Shown one piece after another: positions 10,439 to 19,332 of a stretch of DNA of 64,000 bases (within the stretch, counting starts at the first letter, position 1; each line of letters begins with the position of its first letter). Under the pieces are notes generated by a model. It saw nothing but the letters and a program-made list of their open reading frames with translations, searched no databases and was not told where the DNA came from. A program made the position numbers and the translations under genes. Source of the DNA: Bosea sp. Tri-49 (GTDB lineage: Bacteria > Pseudomonadota > Alphaproteobacteria > Rhizobiales > Beijerinckiaceae); assembly GCF_003952665.1 (NCBI RefSeq), contig NZ_CP017946.1:4090501-4154500 (forward strand), read 5' to 3'.

Positions 10439-10457
10439 CGGTCCGGATTTCGGACCT
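10439..10457. promoter_or_regulatory. Second copy of the hxlR palindrome, candidate operator (site 2)
   Basis: GGTCCG (10440-10445) GATTT CGGACC (10451-10456), the same core as at 9318-9336, 60 bases before the cysteine-synthase-like gene. Two exact copies flanking the hxlR-DUF488 pair point to one regulator controlling both units. Inference from repetition only. Confidence 0.55.
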
Positions 10458-10471
10458 GACTGGATCCGGCT

Positions 10472-10505
10472 TTCGGGCGAGAAGGCGGAAAGCCTCTCGC
10501 CCGAA
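10472..10505 (+). promoter_or_regulatory. Stem-loop ahead of the cysteine-synthase-like gene
   Basis: Perfect 11-base arms (TTCGGGCGAGA, 10472-10482; TCTCGCCCGAA, 10495-10505) with a 12-base loop, ending 11 bases before the ATG at 10517. The 3' arm overlaps the start of the ribosome-binding sequence GAAGGGA (10503-10509), so folding could limit translation. It could also end transcription from the hxlR unit, but no T-run follows. Confidence 0.5.
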
Positions 10506-10516
10506 GGGACCGCCGC

Positions 10517-11458
10517 ATGACTCAACCCACCATTCTCGACCGCATCGGCAAGACCTCGCTCGTCGCGCTGCGCCACATCGCGCCGGCAAATGGCGCCCGC
10601 GTCCTGCTCAAGCTCGAAAGTGAGAACCCGACCGGCAGCATGAAGGACCGGATGGCGCTCGCGATGATCGAGGCCGCCGAGGCGGATGGACGATTACAGC
10701 CGGGCGGGGCGGTGGTCGAATATACCGGCGGCAGCACCGGGGTGTCGCTGGCGCTGGTCTGCGCGGTGAAGCGCCATCCCCTGCGCATTGTCACCTCGGA
10801 TGCCTTCAGCCGCGAAAAGCTCGACCACATGGCGATCCTCGGGGCGAAGCTGACCGTGATCGAAAGCGAGAGCGGCAAGATGACGGAGAAACTGACCCGC
10901 GACATGATCGCGACGGCGGGCGTGATCGCCGGGGAGACCGGCGCCTTCTGGACCGACCAGATGAAGAACCGCGACCAGCTTTCCGCCTATGAGGCGATGG
11001 CGGCGGAGATCTGGGAACAGACGGGCGGACACATCGACGGCTTCGTCCAGAGCGTCGGCACCGCCGCCTCGCTGCGCGGCATCGCCGCCGGCCTGCGCGC
11101 CCGAAAGGACAGCATCCGCATCGCCGCCGTCGAGCCGGCGGAATCGCCGGTGCTCTCCGGCGGCCCGCCCGGTGCGCACAAGATCGACGGCATCGGCGCG
11201 GGCTTCGTCGTGCCGCTCTGGCAGGACGATACTGCCGATGCGATCGAGCAGGTCTCGACGCAGGAAGCACAGGCGATGGCGCTCAGGCTGGCGCGTGAGG
11301 AGGGGCTGTTCGCCGGACTCTCCGCCGGAGCCAACGTCATCGCCGCCTTAAGGCTCGCCGAGCAGCTCGGACCAGGCGCGACGGTGGTCGGCGTGATGTG
11401 CGACACCGGCATGAAGTATTTCGGCAGCTACCGCGCCGCGCTGGCAGTCCCGGCCTGA
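10517..11458 (+). CDS. PLP-dependent cysteine synthase family protein
   Basis: 313 aa. Fold-type II PLP enzyme related to CysK/CysM. The PLP lysine is K43 in NPTGSMKDR, the substrate loop is EYTGGSTGVSLAL, and PLP-phosphate contacts lie in SVGTAASLRG. The likely reaction is O-acetylserine or a related beta-replacement giving cysteine, but the exact substrate cannot be read from the sequence. The start at 10517 follows a good Shine-Dalgarno. It sits between an HxlR unit and trpA and is not part of an obvious cys operon. Confidence 0.88.
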   Translation: MTQPTILDRIGKTSLVALRHIAPANGARVLLKLESENPTGSMKDRMALAMIEAAEADGRLQPGGAVVEYTGGSTGVSLALVCAVKRHPLRIVTSDAFSREKLDHMAILGAKLTVIESESGKMTEKLTRDMIATAGVIAGETGAFWTDQMKNRDQLSAYEAMAAEIWEQTGGHIDGFVQSVGTAASLRGIAAGLRARKDSIRIAAVEPAESPVLSGGPPGAHKIDGIGAGFVVPLWQDDTADAIEQVSTQEAQAMALRLAREEGLFAGLSAGANVIAALRLAEQLGPGATVVGVMCDTGMKYFGSYRAALAVPA

Positions 11459-11506
11459 ACCCGCGCCCTCTCGCCAGCCGGGCGCGGCCATGCTAACCGC
11501 TCCGGC

Positions 11507-12355
11507 ATGACTGAGACCGGACAAGCTCGCATCGAAGCCCGCTTTGCCGCCTGCGCCAGGGATGGCCGGGCAGCGCTGGTGACCTATGTCACCGCCGGCG
11601 ATCCTGATTTCGATACCGGCAGCGCCATCCTGAACGCCTTGCCTGCGGCTGGCGCCGACATCATCGAGCTCGGAGTGCCTTTCACCGATCCGATGGCCGA
11701 CGGCGTGCCGGTCCAGCTCGCGGGCCAGCGTGCACTAAAGGCCGGGCAGACGCTGAAGAAGACGCTCGCCATGGTCGCGGCTTTCCGCAAGGCCGGACAC
11801 GACACGCCGGTCGTGCTGATGGGCTACTACAATCCGATCTGGGCCTATGGCGTCGACGCCTTCCTCAGGGATGCCCGCATCGCCGGAATCGATGGACTGA
11901 TCGTCGTCGACCTGCCGCCTGAGGAAGACCAGGAACTCTGCCTGCCGGCGCTCGCCGCGGGCGTGAGCTTCATCCGCCTGGCGACGCCGACCACCGACGA
12001 CAAGCGCCTGCCACGCGTGCTGCAGAACACCTCCGGCTTCGTCTATTACGTCTCGATGACCGGCGTGACCGGCGGCGCGATCGCGAATTACGACGCGGTC
12101 GGCGCGGCGGTCACCCGGATCAAGCAGCACACGAAACTGCCGGTCGCGGTCGGCTTCGGCGTCAAGACGCCGGCGGATGCGATCGCGATCGCCAAGGGCG
12201 CCGACGGCGTGGTTGTCGGCTCGGCCCTGGTCGAGCGCGTCCGGCTCTCGCTCGACGCCGAAGGCAAGGCCACGGAAAAGACGGTTTCGGCTGTCACCTC
12301 GCTGGTCTCCGAGCTCGCGGCCGGCGTCCGCTCGGTCGCCAAGGCCGCGGCCTGA
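11507..12355 (+). CDS. trpA: Tryptophan synthase alpha chain
   Basis: 282 aa. Cleaves indole-3-glycerol phosphate to indole. Catalytic Glu54 ([11 protein letters not shown]) and Asp65 (DPMADG) show the standard 11-residue spacing; the C-terminal phosphate-binding GFGVKTP and [11 protein letters not shown] are present. Separated from trpB by the 3.8-kb insert but still followed by accD and folC in the conserved order. Confidence 0.97.
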   Translation: MTETGQARIEARFAACARDGRAALVTYVTAGDPDFDTGSAILNALPAAGADIIELGVPFTDPMADGVPVQLAGQRALKAGQTLKKTLAMVAAFRKAGHDTPVVLMGYYNPIWAYGVDAFLRDARIAGIDGLIVVDLPPEEDQELCLPALAAGVSFIRLATPTTDDKRLPRVLQNTSGFVYYVSMTGVTGGAIANYDAVGAAVTRIKQHTKLPVAVGFGVKTPADAIAIAKGADGVVVGSALVERVRLSLDAEGKATEKTVSAVTSLVSELAAGVRSVAKAAA

Positions 12356-12382
12356 GCGCCTGCGTAATTCAAGGATGATCCG

Positions 12383-13282
12383 ATGAACTGGATTTCCGAA
12401 GTCGTCCGTCCGCGCATCAAGACGCTGTTCAAGCGCGAGACCCCGGAGAATCTCTGGATCAAGTGCCCGGATTCCGGGCAAATGGTCTTCCATAAGGACG
12501 TCGAGGCCAACGGCTTCGTCATTCCCGGCTCCGACCACCACATGCGTGTCACCGCGCAGGACCGCCTGCGGCTGACCTTCGACGAGGGCAAGTGGGTCGA
12601 CGTGCCGTTGCCGGAGGCGGTTGCCGATCCGCTCAAGTTCCGCGACGAGAAGCGCTATGTCGACCGGCTCAAGGACGCCCGCACCAAGACCGGAGCGGCC
12701 GACGCCTTCAAGGTCGGCTATGGCCGCGTCCAGGGCCTGCCGATGACGATCGCGGTGCAGGATTTCCACTTCATGGGTGGCTCGCTCGGCATGGCCGCCG
12801 GCGAAGCCTTCATCAAGGGCGCCGAGACGGCGCTCGAGAAGAAGACGCCCTATGTCGTCTTCGCCGCCTCGGGCGGGGCGCGCATGCAGGAAGGCATCCT
12901 CTCGCTGATGCAATTGCCGCGCACCACCGTTGCGACCCGCATGCTGCGCAAGGCCGGCCTGCCCTATTTCGTCGTACTGACCAACCCGACCACCGGTGGC
13001 GTCACTGCCTCCTACGCCATGCTGGGTGATGTCCACATCGCCGAACCGGGCGCGCTGATCGGCTTCGCCGGCCCGCGCGTGATCGAGCAGACGATCCGCG
13101 AGAAGCTGCCCGAGGGCTTCCAGCGCTCGGAGTATCTCAAGGATCACGGCATGGTCGACATGGTCGTGCACCGCCACCAGATCCCGGCGACGCTGGCGCG
13201 GCTCGGCCGACTCCTGACCAAGCAGAAGCTGCCAGCCGTCAACGCCCCAGAACCCGAGCCGCTGCCGGCCGCCGCCGTCTGA
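12383..13282 (+). CDS. accD: Acetyl-CoA carboxylase carboxyltransferase subunit beta
   Basis: 299 aa. Beta half of the carboxyltransferase in fatty-acid synthesis (partner AccA). The crotonase-like core is intact ([35 protein letters not shown]). The N-terminal zinc ribbon of E. coli AccD is degenerate: only the Cys of IKCPDSG remains and the other ligand positions are Ser, Ser and His, as I recall for other rhizobial AccD proteins. It therefore probably folds without zinc. Confidence 0.97.
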   Translation: MNWISEVVRPRIKTLFKRETPENLWIKCPDSGQMVFHKDVEANGFVIPGSDHHMRVTAQDRLRLTFDEGKWVDVPLPEAVADPLKFRDEKRYVDRLKDARTKTGAADAFKVGYGRVQGLPMTIAVQDFHFMGGSLGMAAGEAFIKGAETALEKKTPYVVFAASGGARMQEGILSLMQLPRTTVATRMLRKAGLPYFVVLTNPTTGGVTASYAMLGDVHIAEPGALIGFAGPRVIEQTIREKLPEGFQRSEYLKDHGMVDMVVHRHQIPATLARLGRLLTKQKLPAVNAPEPEPLPAAAV

Positions 13283-13309
13283 TAACTCGCCGGCCGGAGC
13301 CGGTCCCGC

Positions 13310-14632
13310 ATGAGCACATCCGACCTCCTGCTGGCGCGCTTCCTCGCGCTGCATCCCAAGCTGATCGACCTCTCGCTCGGACGCATCTTGCGTCTGCTCG
13401 AACGGCTGGGCGACCCGCAGAAGACGCTGCCGCCGGTGATCCATGTCGCCGGCACCAACGGCAAGGGCTCGACCATCGCCTTCATGCGAGCGATTCTCGA
13501 AGCTGCCGGACTGTCGGTCCATGTCTACACCTCGCCGCATCTGGTGCGCTTCCATGAGCGCATCCGGCTGGGGCAGCCCGGCGGCGGACGCTTCGTCGAC
13601 GAGGCCGTGCTGGTCGAGGCGCTGGAGCGCTGCGAGAAGGCGAATGCCGGCGATTCCATCACCTTCTTCGAGATCACCACCACGGCTGCCCTGCTGCTCT
13701 TTGCCGAGCACAAGGCCGATGTCGTCCTGCTCGAGGTCGGGCTCGGCGGACGCTACGACACCACCAACGTGATCGATCATCCCGCTTGCACGGTGGTGAC
13801 ACCTGTCTCGCTCGACCATTCCGAATATCTCGGTGACACCGTCACCAAGATCGCCGGCGAGAAGGCTGGCATCTTCAAGCGCGGCGCCCCGGCGGTGATC
13901 GCGCCACAAGAGCCGGAGCCGACCGCCGTGCTGGAAGCGGCAGCCGAACGCGCGGGAGCGTCGAAGATCCTGGTCGGGATGCAGGACTTCAGCGTCCACG
14001 AGGATAGCGGCCGGCTGGTCTATGAAGATGGCGACGGCCTGCTCGACCTGCCGCTGCCGCGCCTCGCCGGGCGCCATCAGCACATCAATGCCGGCACCGC
14101 GATCGCGGCCTTGCGCGCCGCCGGTTATGGCGGCCTGCCGGCCTCCGCCTTCGAGCGCGGCATGACCGAGGCGGAATGGCCGGCGCGCCTGCAGCGCCTG
14201 GCACGCGGCAGGCTGGCCGAGCTCGCACCCCCCGGCGCCGAACTCTGGCTCGATGGCGGCCATAATCCCGATGGCGGTCGCGTCCTTGCTCAGGCGATGG
14301 CCGATCTCGAAGAGAAGAACCCGGCGCCACTCGTCATGATCGCCGGCCTGCTCGCGACCAAGGATGCGCGCGCCACGCTCGGCCATTTCAAGGGGCTGGC
14401 GCAGGGCCTCTTCGCCGTATCCATGCAGAACCAGCTCGCGGCTCGCTCCGCCGACGAGGTCGCGACGCTGGCGCGCGAAGCGGGCCTCAAGGCCGAGGTC
14501 GCAGGCTCGGTGGAACAGGCACTGCGGGAGATCGCATCGCGGAGCTGGCCGGCGCCGCCGCGCATCCTGATCTGCGGCTCGCTCTATCTCGCCGGCGAGG
14601 TTCTGGCGGCCAACGGCACGCCGCCGGTGTGA
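13310..14632 (+). CDS. folC: Bifunctional folylpolyglutamate synthase/dihydrofolate synthase
   Basis: 440 aa. Mur-ligase family enzyme that adds glutamate to dihydropteroate and folates. ATP-binding GTNGKGS at residues 48-54, then the YTSPHLVRFHERI folate-binding region, VGLGGRYDTTNV and the C-terminal domain with LDGGHNPDG. Follows accD at 27 bases, as in many Rhizobiales. Confidence 0.96.
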   Translation: MSTSDLLLARFLALHPKLIDLSLGRILRLLERLGDPQKTLPPVIHVAGTNGKGSTIAFMRAILEAAGLSVHVYTSPHLVRFHERIRLGQPGGGRFVDEAVLVEALERCEKANAGDSITFFEITTTAALLLFAEHKADVVLLEVGLGGRYDTTNVIDHPACTVVTPVSLDHSEYLGDTVTKIAGEKAGIFKRGAPAVIAPQEPEPTAVLEAAAERAGASKILVGMQDFSVHEDSGRLVYEDGDGLLDLPLPRLAGRHQHINAGTAIAALRAAGYGGLPASAFERGMTEAEWPARLQRLARGRLAELAPPGAELWLDGGHNPDGGRVLAQAMADLEEKNPAPLVMIAGLLATKDARATLGHFKGLAQGLFAVSMQNQLAARSADEVATLAREAGLKAEVAGSVEQALREIASRSWPAPPRILICGSLYLAGEVLAANGTPPV

Positions 14633-14657
14633 TCGGCCCCGCGCCGCGAGGAGAGCC

Positions 14658-15071
14658 ATGCCCGTACCCGGAATGATGACGCTGGGCCTCATCCTGCTCT
14701 GCAGCGCGCTCGGAGGCTGCGTGACCTCGGGCGATGCAGGTAACGACGGCATCGACCGCGCCGTCGCCGGCGAGCCGACCTTCATGCAGCAGACCTACAT
14801 GACCATGGACAAGCGTTGCCGGCAGGTGAAGCGGCCGACCGCCGTGCTGACGCAGAAGCCGCAGCACGGCACGGTCCGGATGCTGACGCGCAAGGCCAAG
14901 GCGGTCTATGGCCCTGGAGCCCACCAGCATTGCGACGGCAAGGTCGGGAAAGCGCTCGCCTTCGAATACACCTCGAACTCCGATTATCGCGGCCGTGACA
15001 GTTTCGAGGTGCGCGTGCGCTATTCCGACGGCGAAATCCGTCATGGCCGTTACGAGGTCGAGGTCCGCTGA
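14658..15071 (+). CDS. Putative lipoprotein of unknown function
   Basis: 137 aa. A type II signal sequence with lipobox LGGC puts the acylated cysteine at residue 21. The mature domain has three further cysteines or paired positions (KRCRQV, QHCDGK) and a C-terminal beta-rich stretch (DSFEVRVRYSDGEIRHGRYEVEV) resembling small immunoglobulin-like folds. No family recognised. Lies 25 bases after folC. Confidence 0.75.
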   Translation: MPVPGMMTLGLILLCSALGGCVTSGDAGNDGIDRAVAGEPTFMQQTYMTMDKRCRQVKRPTAVLTQKPQHGTVRMLTRKAKAVYGPGAHQHCDGKVGKALAFEYTSNSDYRGRDSFEVRVRYSDGEIRHGRYEVEVR

Positions 15072-15088
15072 ACGACAGGGTGAGCGCA

Positions 15089-15931
15089 ATGACACAGGCA
15101 TTCGGCAAAGGCGGTCCAGCGGTCTCGCGAATTGGCCAGGGCACCTGGAACATCGAGCGCGCGCCGCGCGGCGAGGCAATCGCGGCGCTGCGACGCGGGC
15201 TCGATCTTGGACTCTCCCATATCGACAGCGCCGAGATGTATGGCGATGGCCGCGCCGAGGAGATCACCGGCGAAGCGATCGCCGGGCGACGCGACGAGGT
15301 TTTCCTGGTCTCGAAGGTGCTGCCGCACAACGCCTCCAAGGCCGGAACCCGCAAGGCCTGCGAGCAATCACTGAAGCGGCTGAAAACGGATCGGCTCGAC
15401 TGCTACCTTCTGCACTGGCGCGGTTCATACCCGCTGGCCGAGACCTTCGCGGCGTTCGAGGACCTCCGGGCCGAGGGCAAGATACTGTCCTGGGGCGTCA
15501 GCAATTTCGACGTCCCAGATCTCGACGAGGCACTGAAGCTCGCCGGCCCGGGCAGGATCGCCTGCAACCAGGTCCTCTATCACCTGCGCGAACGGGCGAT
15601 CGAGCATGCGGTGATCCCGTGGTGCGAGCGCAACGGCGTCGCCGTCACCGCCTACAGCCCGTTCGGGCAAGACGATTTCCCGGAAGGGCACTCGGCGCAG
15701 GGCAAGGTGCTGGCCGAGATCGCCGCCGCCCATGGCGCAAGCCCGCGTCAGGTCGCGCTCGCCTTCCTGACGCGCAAGCCTTGCGTCTTCGCCATCCCGA
15801 AAGCGGCGAAGGCTGGTCATGCTGAGGATAATGCCGGCGCGCTCGCGCTGCAGCTCGGTGACGAGGATATCGCCCGGCTCGACGCCGCCTTCCCGCGCGG
15901 ACCGAAGCCGCGCGGTCTGCCGATGTTGTAG
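15089..15931 (+). CDS. Aldo/keto reductase
   Basis: 280 aa. NADPH-dependent (alpha/beta)8 oxidoreductase. The catalytic tetrad is visible: Asp and Tyr in DSAEMYGDG, Lys in FLVSKVLPHN, His in CYLLHWRGS; the cofactor-binding AIPKAAKAGHAEDN is near the C terminus. The substrate is not evident. ATG 15089 has AGGG at 7-8 bases; a GTG 9 bases upstream is an alternative. Confidence 0.92.
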   Translation: MTQAFGKGGPAVSRIGQGTWNIERAPRGEAIAALRRGLDLGLSHIDSAEMYGDGRAEEITGEAIAGRRDEVFLVSKVLPHNASKAGTRKACEQSLKRLKTDRLDCYLLHWRGSYPLAETFAAFEDLRAEGKILSWGVSNFDVPDLDEALKLAGPGRIACNQVLYHLRERAIEHAVIPWCERNGVAVTAYSPFGQDDFPEGHSAQGKVLAEIAAAHGASPRQVALAFLTRKPCVFAIPKAAKAGHAEDNAGALALQLGDEDIARLDAAFPRGPKPRGLPML

Positions 15932-15935
15932 CCGC

Positions 15936-16871
15936 TCAGGGCACCAGGCTCTTCGGCAGCATGCAGTGGATGCCCTTGGAGCCGTTGACCGTCTGGGTCA
16001 CGCGCAGGTCCGCGGCGAGGCTGCAGAGCATATAGGCCTCGTCCCGCGTCAGCTTCGTCCGCGCAGTAATCAGGCCGATCATCTCACGCAGCGCGTCTTT
16101 CGCACAGATGTCGAGATCGGGATCGATGCCCATGGTGATGTGATGGGTTCTGGTCTCGCCCCGCGGCATGGCGAAGGAGAGATCCTCGCGCAGATGGAAT
16201 TCGAAGGTGCCTTCCAGTGCCGTCTCGATCGCGGTGATGCAGACCTCGCCGTCGCCCTGCGCGCCATGGCCGTCGCCGCATGAGAACAGCGCGCCCTCGA
16301 CGAACACAGGCAAGTAGAGCGTCGCGCCGGCGCCCAATTCCTTGTTGTCGATGTTGCCGCCGAAGGCGCGCGGGATCAGCGAGGTCACCCGCCCCCAATG
16401 GGCCGGCGGCGCCGTGCCCATCACGCCAAAGAAGGGCGCAAGCGGCAATTCCATGCCCCAGGGCAGATTGGCGATGTTCCGCTCACGGTCGAGATGGATG
16501 TAGCGGAAGGCGTGATAATCGAACTCGTCCGGCAGCGTGCCGCCGAGCGGGCGGAACATGGTGTAGCCGAAATCGGTGCGCGGCTTGACGCTCCTGATCT
16601 GCACTTCCAGCACCTGGCCAGGCTTGGCGCCCCTGATCGCGATCGGACCGGTGAGGATGTGGCCGGGCACCATGCGCTCGGCCTTGGCGTGGATCTCGTG
16701 GATCTCCGGCGGGATCGTCGCATTGCCTTCCGGCAAGTGGGCGGGGCCACCGGTGACGGTGCGGATGGTGACGCTGTCGCCGCTGTCGATCTCCAGCACC
16801 GGCTTCAACCCGGCGTCGAAATAGCCCCAATGGCAGGTGGCGAGGGAAGCATCGAGCTGATGATGCGTCAT
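15936..16871 (-). CDS. Acetamidase/formamidase family protein
   Basis: 311 aa. FmdA/AmdA fold: GHILTGPIAIRGAKPGQVLEV, the acidic metal-binding GDGHGAQGDGEVCITAIET and MGIDPDLDICAKDALREMI near the C terminus. Members hydrolyse formamide or short aliphatic amides to ammonia and acid. The neighbouring DMT transporter on the same strand (21 bases upstream) may be co-transcribed. Substrate not determinable here. Confidence 0.92.
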   Translation of the reverse strand: MTHHQLDASLATCHWGYFDAGLKPVLEIDSGDSVTIRTVTGGPAHLPEGNATIPPEIHEIHAKAERMVPGHILTGPIAIRGAKPGQVLEVQIRSVKPRTDFGYTMFRPLGGTLPDEFDYHAFRYIHLDRERNIANLPWGMELPLAPFFGVMGTAPPAHWGRVTSLIPRAFGGNIDNKELGAGATLYLPVFVEGALFSCGDGHGAQGDGEVCITAIETALEGTFEFHLREDLSFAMPRGETRTHHITMGIDPDLDICAKDALREMIGLITARTKLTRDEAYMLCSLAADLRVTQTVNGSKGIHCMLPKSLVP

Positions 16872-16892
16872 GGGCGTCTCGTGGCTTGAGCG

Positions 16893-17987
16893 TCAGGGCG
16901 GGGTGGAGAGATCGGCGCCAATCCTGCCTCGGGCATTGCGGCGCATGGTGTAGAGCGTCGCGCCGATGACGATGGCGGCACCGATGAGTGTCGTCAGCGT
17001 CGGGATCTCGGCGAAGAAGACGAAGCCGGTGAAAACCGCCAAGATCAGGCGGCTGAAATCGAGCGGTGCCAGCGCCGACGCCTCGCCGACCTGATAGGCC
17101 TTGGTGATCAGCCACTGCCCTGCAGTGCCGAACAGGCTGAGCAGCACCAGCCAGAACCATTGCTCCGGTGTCGGCCAGACCCAGAAGGTGAAGGCCGGCC
17201 AAGCGAGGACGACCATCAGCACCAGGCCCTGATAGATCAGGATCGTTTCGGTCCGCTCGCTGGTGCCGAGTATGCGCACGCTGATGGTGATGCCGGCGCC
17301 GAACAACGCACCGCAAAGCGACATCAGCGCCCAGAAATTCAACCCATCCGCCGACGGGTTCAGCATGATCAGTACGCCGGCAAAGCCAAGGACGGTCGCG
17401 ACCCAACGCGCCCGGTCGACGCGCTCCTTCAGGATCAGCACGGCCGCGACGGTGACGAACAGCACTTGGCTGAAGCTGATCGAAGTCGCCTGGGCCAGCG
17501 GAATGTGGATGAGGGCGCTGAAGCCGCAGAGCATCGAGGCCAGCGTGATCAAGCCGCGGAAGATCTGCAGGCCGGGCCGGTCGGTCTTCAATGCCCGCTT
17601 CAGGCCGCGGCCGGCGATGGCGACGATCACGGCGCTCATGATGATCTGGCGGATCATCAGCGTCTCGACCAGCGGGATCGCCGTGCCCAGATGTTTGAAA
17701 GCGCCGACCATCACCGCGTAAACCAGCAGCGCCGTGATCATATAGACGGTGCCGCGCAGGTTGGGGCTCGCCCTGCGCCACCACAAACCGGCGCGATTGC
17801 GGCGGGTCGCGAGCCAGCTCTCGCGAGAGGGGGTGGAGAGAACGGGCGGCAGCGGCCGTTCGAGACCGCGCGATTCGGGAGGCTCTGTCGGACTTGCGTC
17901 CTCGTCGGCCGAAACAGGCAGCGCTTCGGCCAAGCCGATGCCTTCGCTGCCGCGACCGATCGCTTCCGAAAGGCGGTCTTCGCTCAT
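16893..17987 (-). CDS. DMT family (EamA) transporter
   Basis: About 364 aa from ATG 17987. Roughly ten transmembrane helices in two EamA repeats (residues about 80-350) preceded by an unusually long hydrophilic tail of about 75 residues rich in Ser, Glu and Pro. EamA carriers export or import small metabolites; the substrate is unknown. The frame extends 51 codons upstream, but that stretch is Arg/Ser-rich and unlike a transporter start. Confidence 0.85.
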   Translation of the reverse strand: MSEDRLSEAIGRGSEGIGLAEALPVSADEDASPTEPPESRGLERPLPPVLSTPSRESWLATRRNRAGLWWRRASPNLRGTVYMITALLVYAVMVGAFKHLGTAIPLVETLMIRQIIMSAVIVAIAGRGLKRALKTDRPGLQIFRGLITLASMLCGFSALIHIPLAQATSISFSQVLFVTVAAVLILKERVDRARWVATVLGFAGVLIMLNPSADGLNFWALMSLCGALFGAGITISVRILGTSERTETILIYQGLVLMVVLAWPAFTFWVWPTPEQWFWLVLLSLFGTAGQWLITKAYQVGEASALAPLDFSRLILAVFTGFVFFAEIPTLTTLIGAAIVIGATLYTMRRNARGRIGADLSTPP

Positions 17988-18231
17988 GGCTGCCCCGAGC
18001 CGGGCGGAAGACGCCGACGGCCTATCAGATATCTGCAGGACTTGACTGTCGCTGATTTTCTGCCCGTTCGTCAGTGGCTTGCGAGCATGGCGGGGTTGCC
18101 GCCACATCCGCTCGCTCCGCCAAGAGGGCAAAGGCGCCATGCCGACAACGCCCTGTCATCGCCATGCGGATGGCGTATAGCAGCGCCGTGACGGTGCCAT
18201 GCGCATGCGTCTCAGGGAGGTGATCGGGGCG

Positions 18232-19326
18232 ATGCGGGATCTGCTGAGGGATGCGGTCAACGGCATCAGCGAACTATCGCCCCGACGCTTTCCCTGGCGC
18301 CGTTTCCTCTTCGCCCTCGCGCTCGGCACGCTCGGCGGCTGGCTCTTCGCTTATTACCGCCTGCCGCTGCCCTGGATGCTGGGCTCGATGGTGTTCTGCA
18401 CTGCGGCTGCGATCGCCCGCACGCCGGTGGCGGCGCCATCAGTGATCCGCCCGCCGATGTCGGCGGTGATCGGCGTACTGCTCGGCTCCGGCTTCAAGCC
18501 GGAGATCGTCGCGCAAATGCCGAACTGGCTGCCGACGCTCGGCGGGCTCGTGCTGTTCATGGTCGCCTGCGGCCTATGCTGCGTCACCTATTTCCGCCGG
18601 GTCGCCGGCTACGATCCCGTGACGGCCTTCTTCTCCGGCATGCCGGGCGGCCTCGTCGAGATGGTGATCACCGGCGAGGAGAAGGGCGGCGATGCCCGCA
18701 CCATCGCGCTGATCCATTCGGCCCGCATCCTGCTGGTGGTGATGACGCTGCCCTTCATCGTGCAATGGCTCGAAGGCGTCTCGCTCGGCATCAACCGCAA
18801 CCAGGGCCCGTCGATGTTCCAGACATCGGCGCTGGGCTGGTTTTGGCTGGTCGCCAGTGCAATCGCCGGGGTGATGCTCGCCCATGCGTTGCGGCTGCCG
18901 GCGAAGCAGTTACTCGGGCCGATGCTGGTCTCGGCCGCCGTGCACCTCGTCGGCCTCAGCGATTCCGTGCCGCCCTACGAGATCGTCAACGTCGCCCAGC
19001 TGATCCTCGGCGTCACCATCGGCTGCCGTTTTGTCGGCACGCCGCCGCAGGCGATCCTGCGCATCCTCCTGCTCTCGCTCGGCTCGACCGTGATCTTGGT
19101 CGTGCTGACCCTGATCTTCGCCTTCGCGGTGGCGCATGTCTCGAGCTACAAGCCGGTGCCGCTGATCCTGGCCTACTCGCCCGGCGGCCTTGCCGAGATG
19201 AGCCTGATCGCACTGGCGCTGCACACCGAGGTCGCCTTCGTCGCGGCCCATCACATCATCAGGGTCTTCCTGGTGATGATCGGCGCCGGCCCGCTCTTCG
19301 GCGTCATCGTCGGGAAGAAATCCTAG
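18232..19326 (+). CDS. AbrB family membrane protein (putative ammonia monooxygenase-type)
   Basis: About 364 aa. Polytopic inner-membrane protein with the AbrB duplication: two related halves each carrying a PWMLGSM..A or PAKQLLGPMLVSA segment and GLAEMSLIAL / GGLVEMVITGE motifs. The family is annotated as putative ammonia monooxygenase or AbrB regulator but works as a membrane transporter-like protein of unknown substrate. A strong GGGAGGTGAT precedes ATG 18232; an ATG 33 bases upstream is less likely. Confidence 0.85.
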   Translation: MRDLLRDAVNGISELSPRRFPWRRFLFALALGTLGGWLFAYYRLPLPWMLGSMVFCTAAAIARTPVAAPSVIRPPMSAVIGVLLGSGFKPEIVAQMPNWLPTLGGLVLFMVACGLCCVTYFRRVAGYDPVTAFFSGMPGGLVEMVITGEEKGGDARTIALIHSARILLVVMTLPFIVQWLEGVSLGINRNQGPSMFQTSALGWFWLVASAIAGVMLAHALRLPAKQLLGPMLVSAAVHLVGLSDSVPPYEIVNVAQLILGVTIGCRFVGTPPQAILRILLLSLGSTVILVVLTLIFAFAVAHVSSYKPVPLILAYSPGGLAEMSLIALALHTEVAFVAAHHIIRVFLVMIGAGPLFGVIVGKKS

Positions 19327-19332
19327 GCGCTC

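Noticed and set aside
11735..14785. Very long minus-strand reading frame opposite trpA-accD-folC
   Set aside because: It is the antisense of three clear genes, has the Asp/Gly/Arg-rich make-up of a high-GC shadow frame and no domain.
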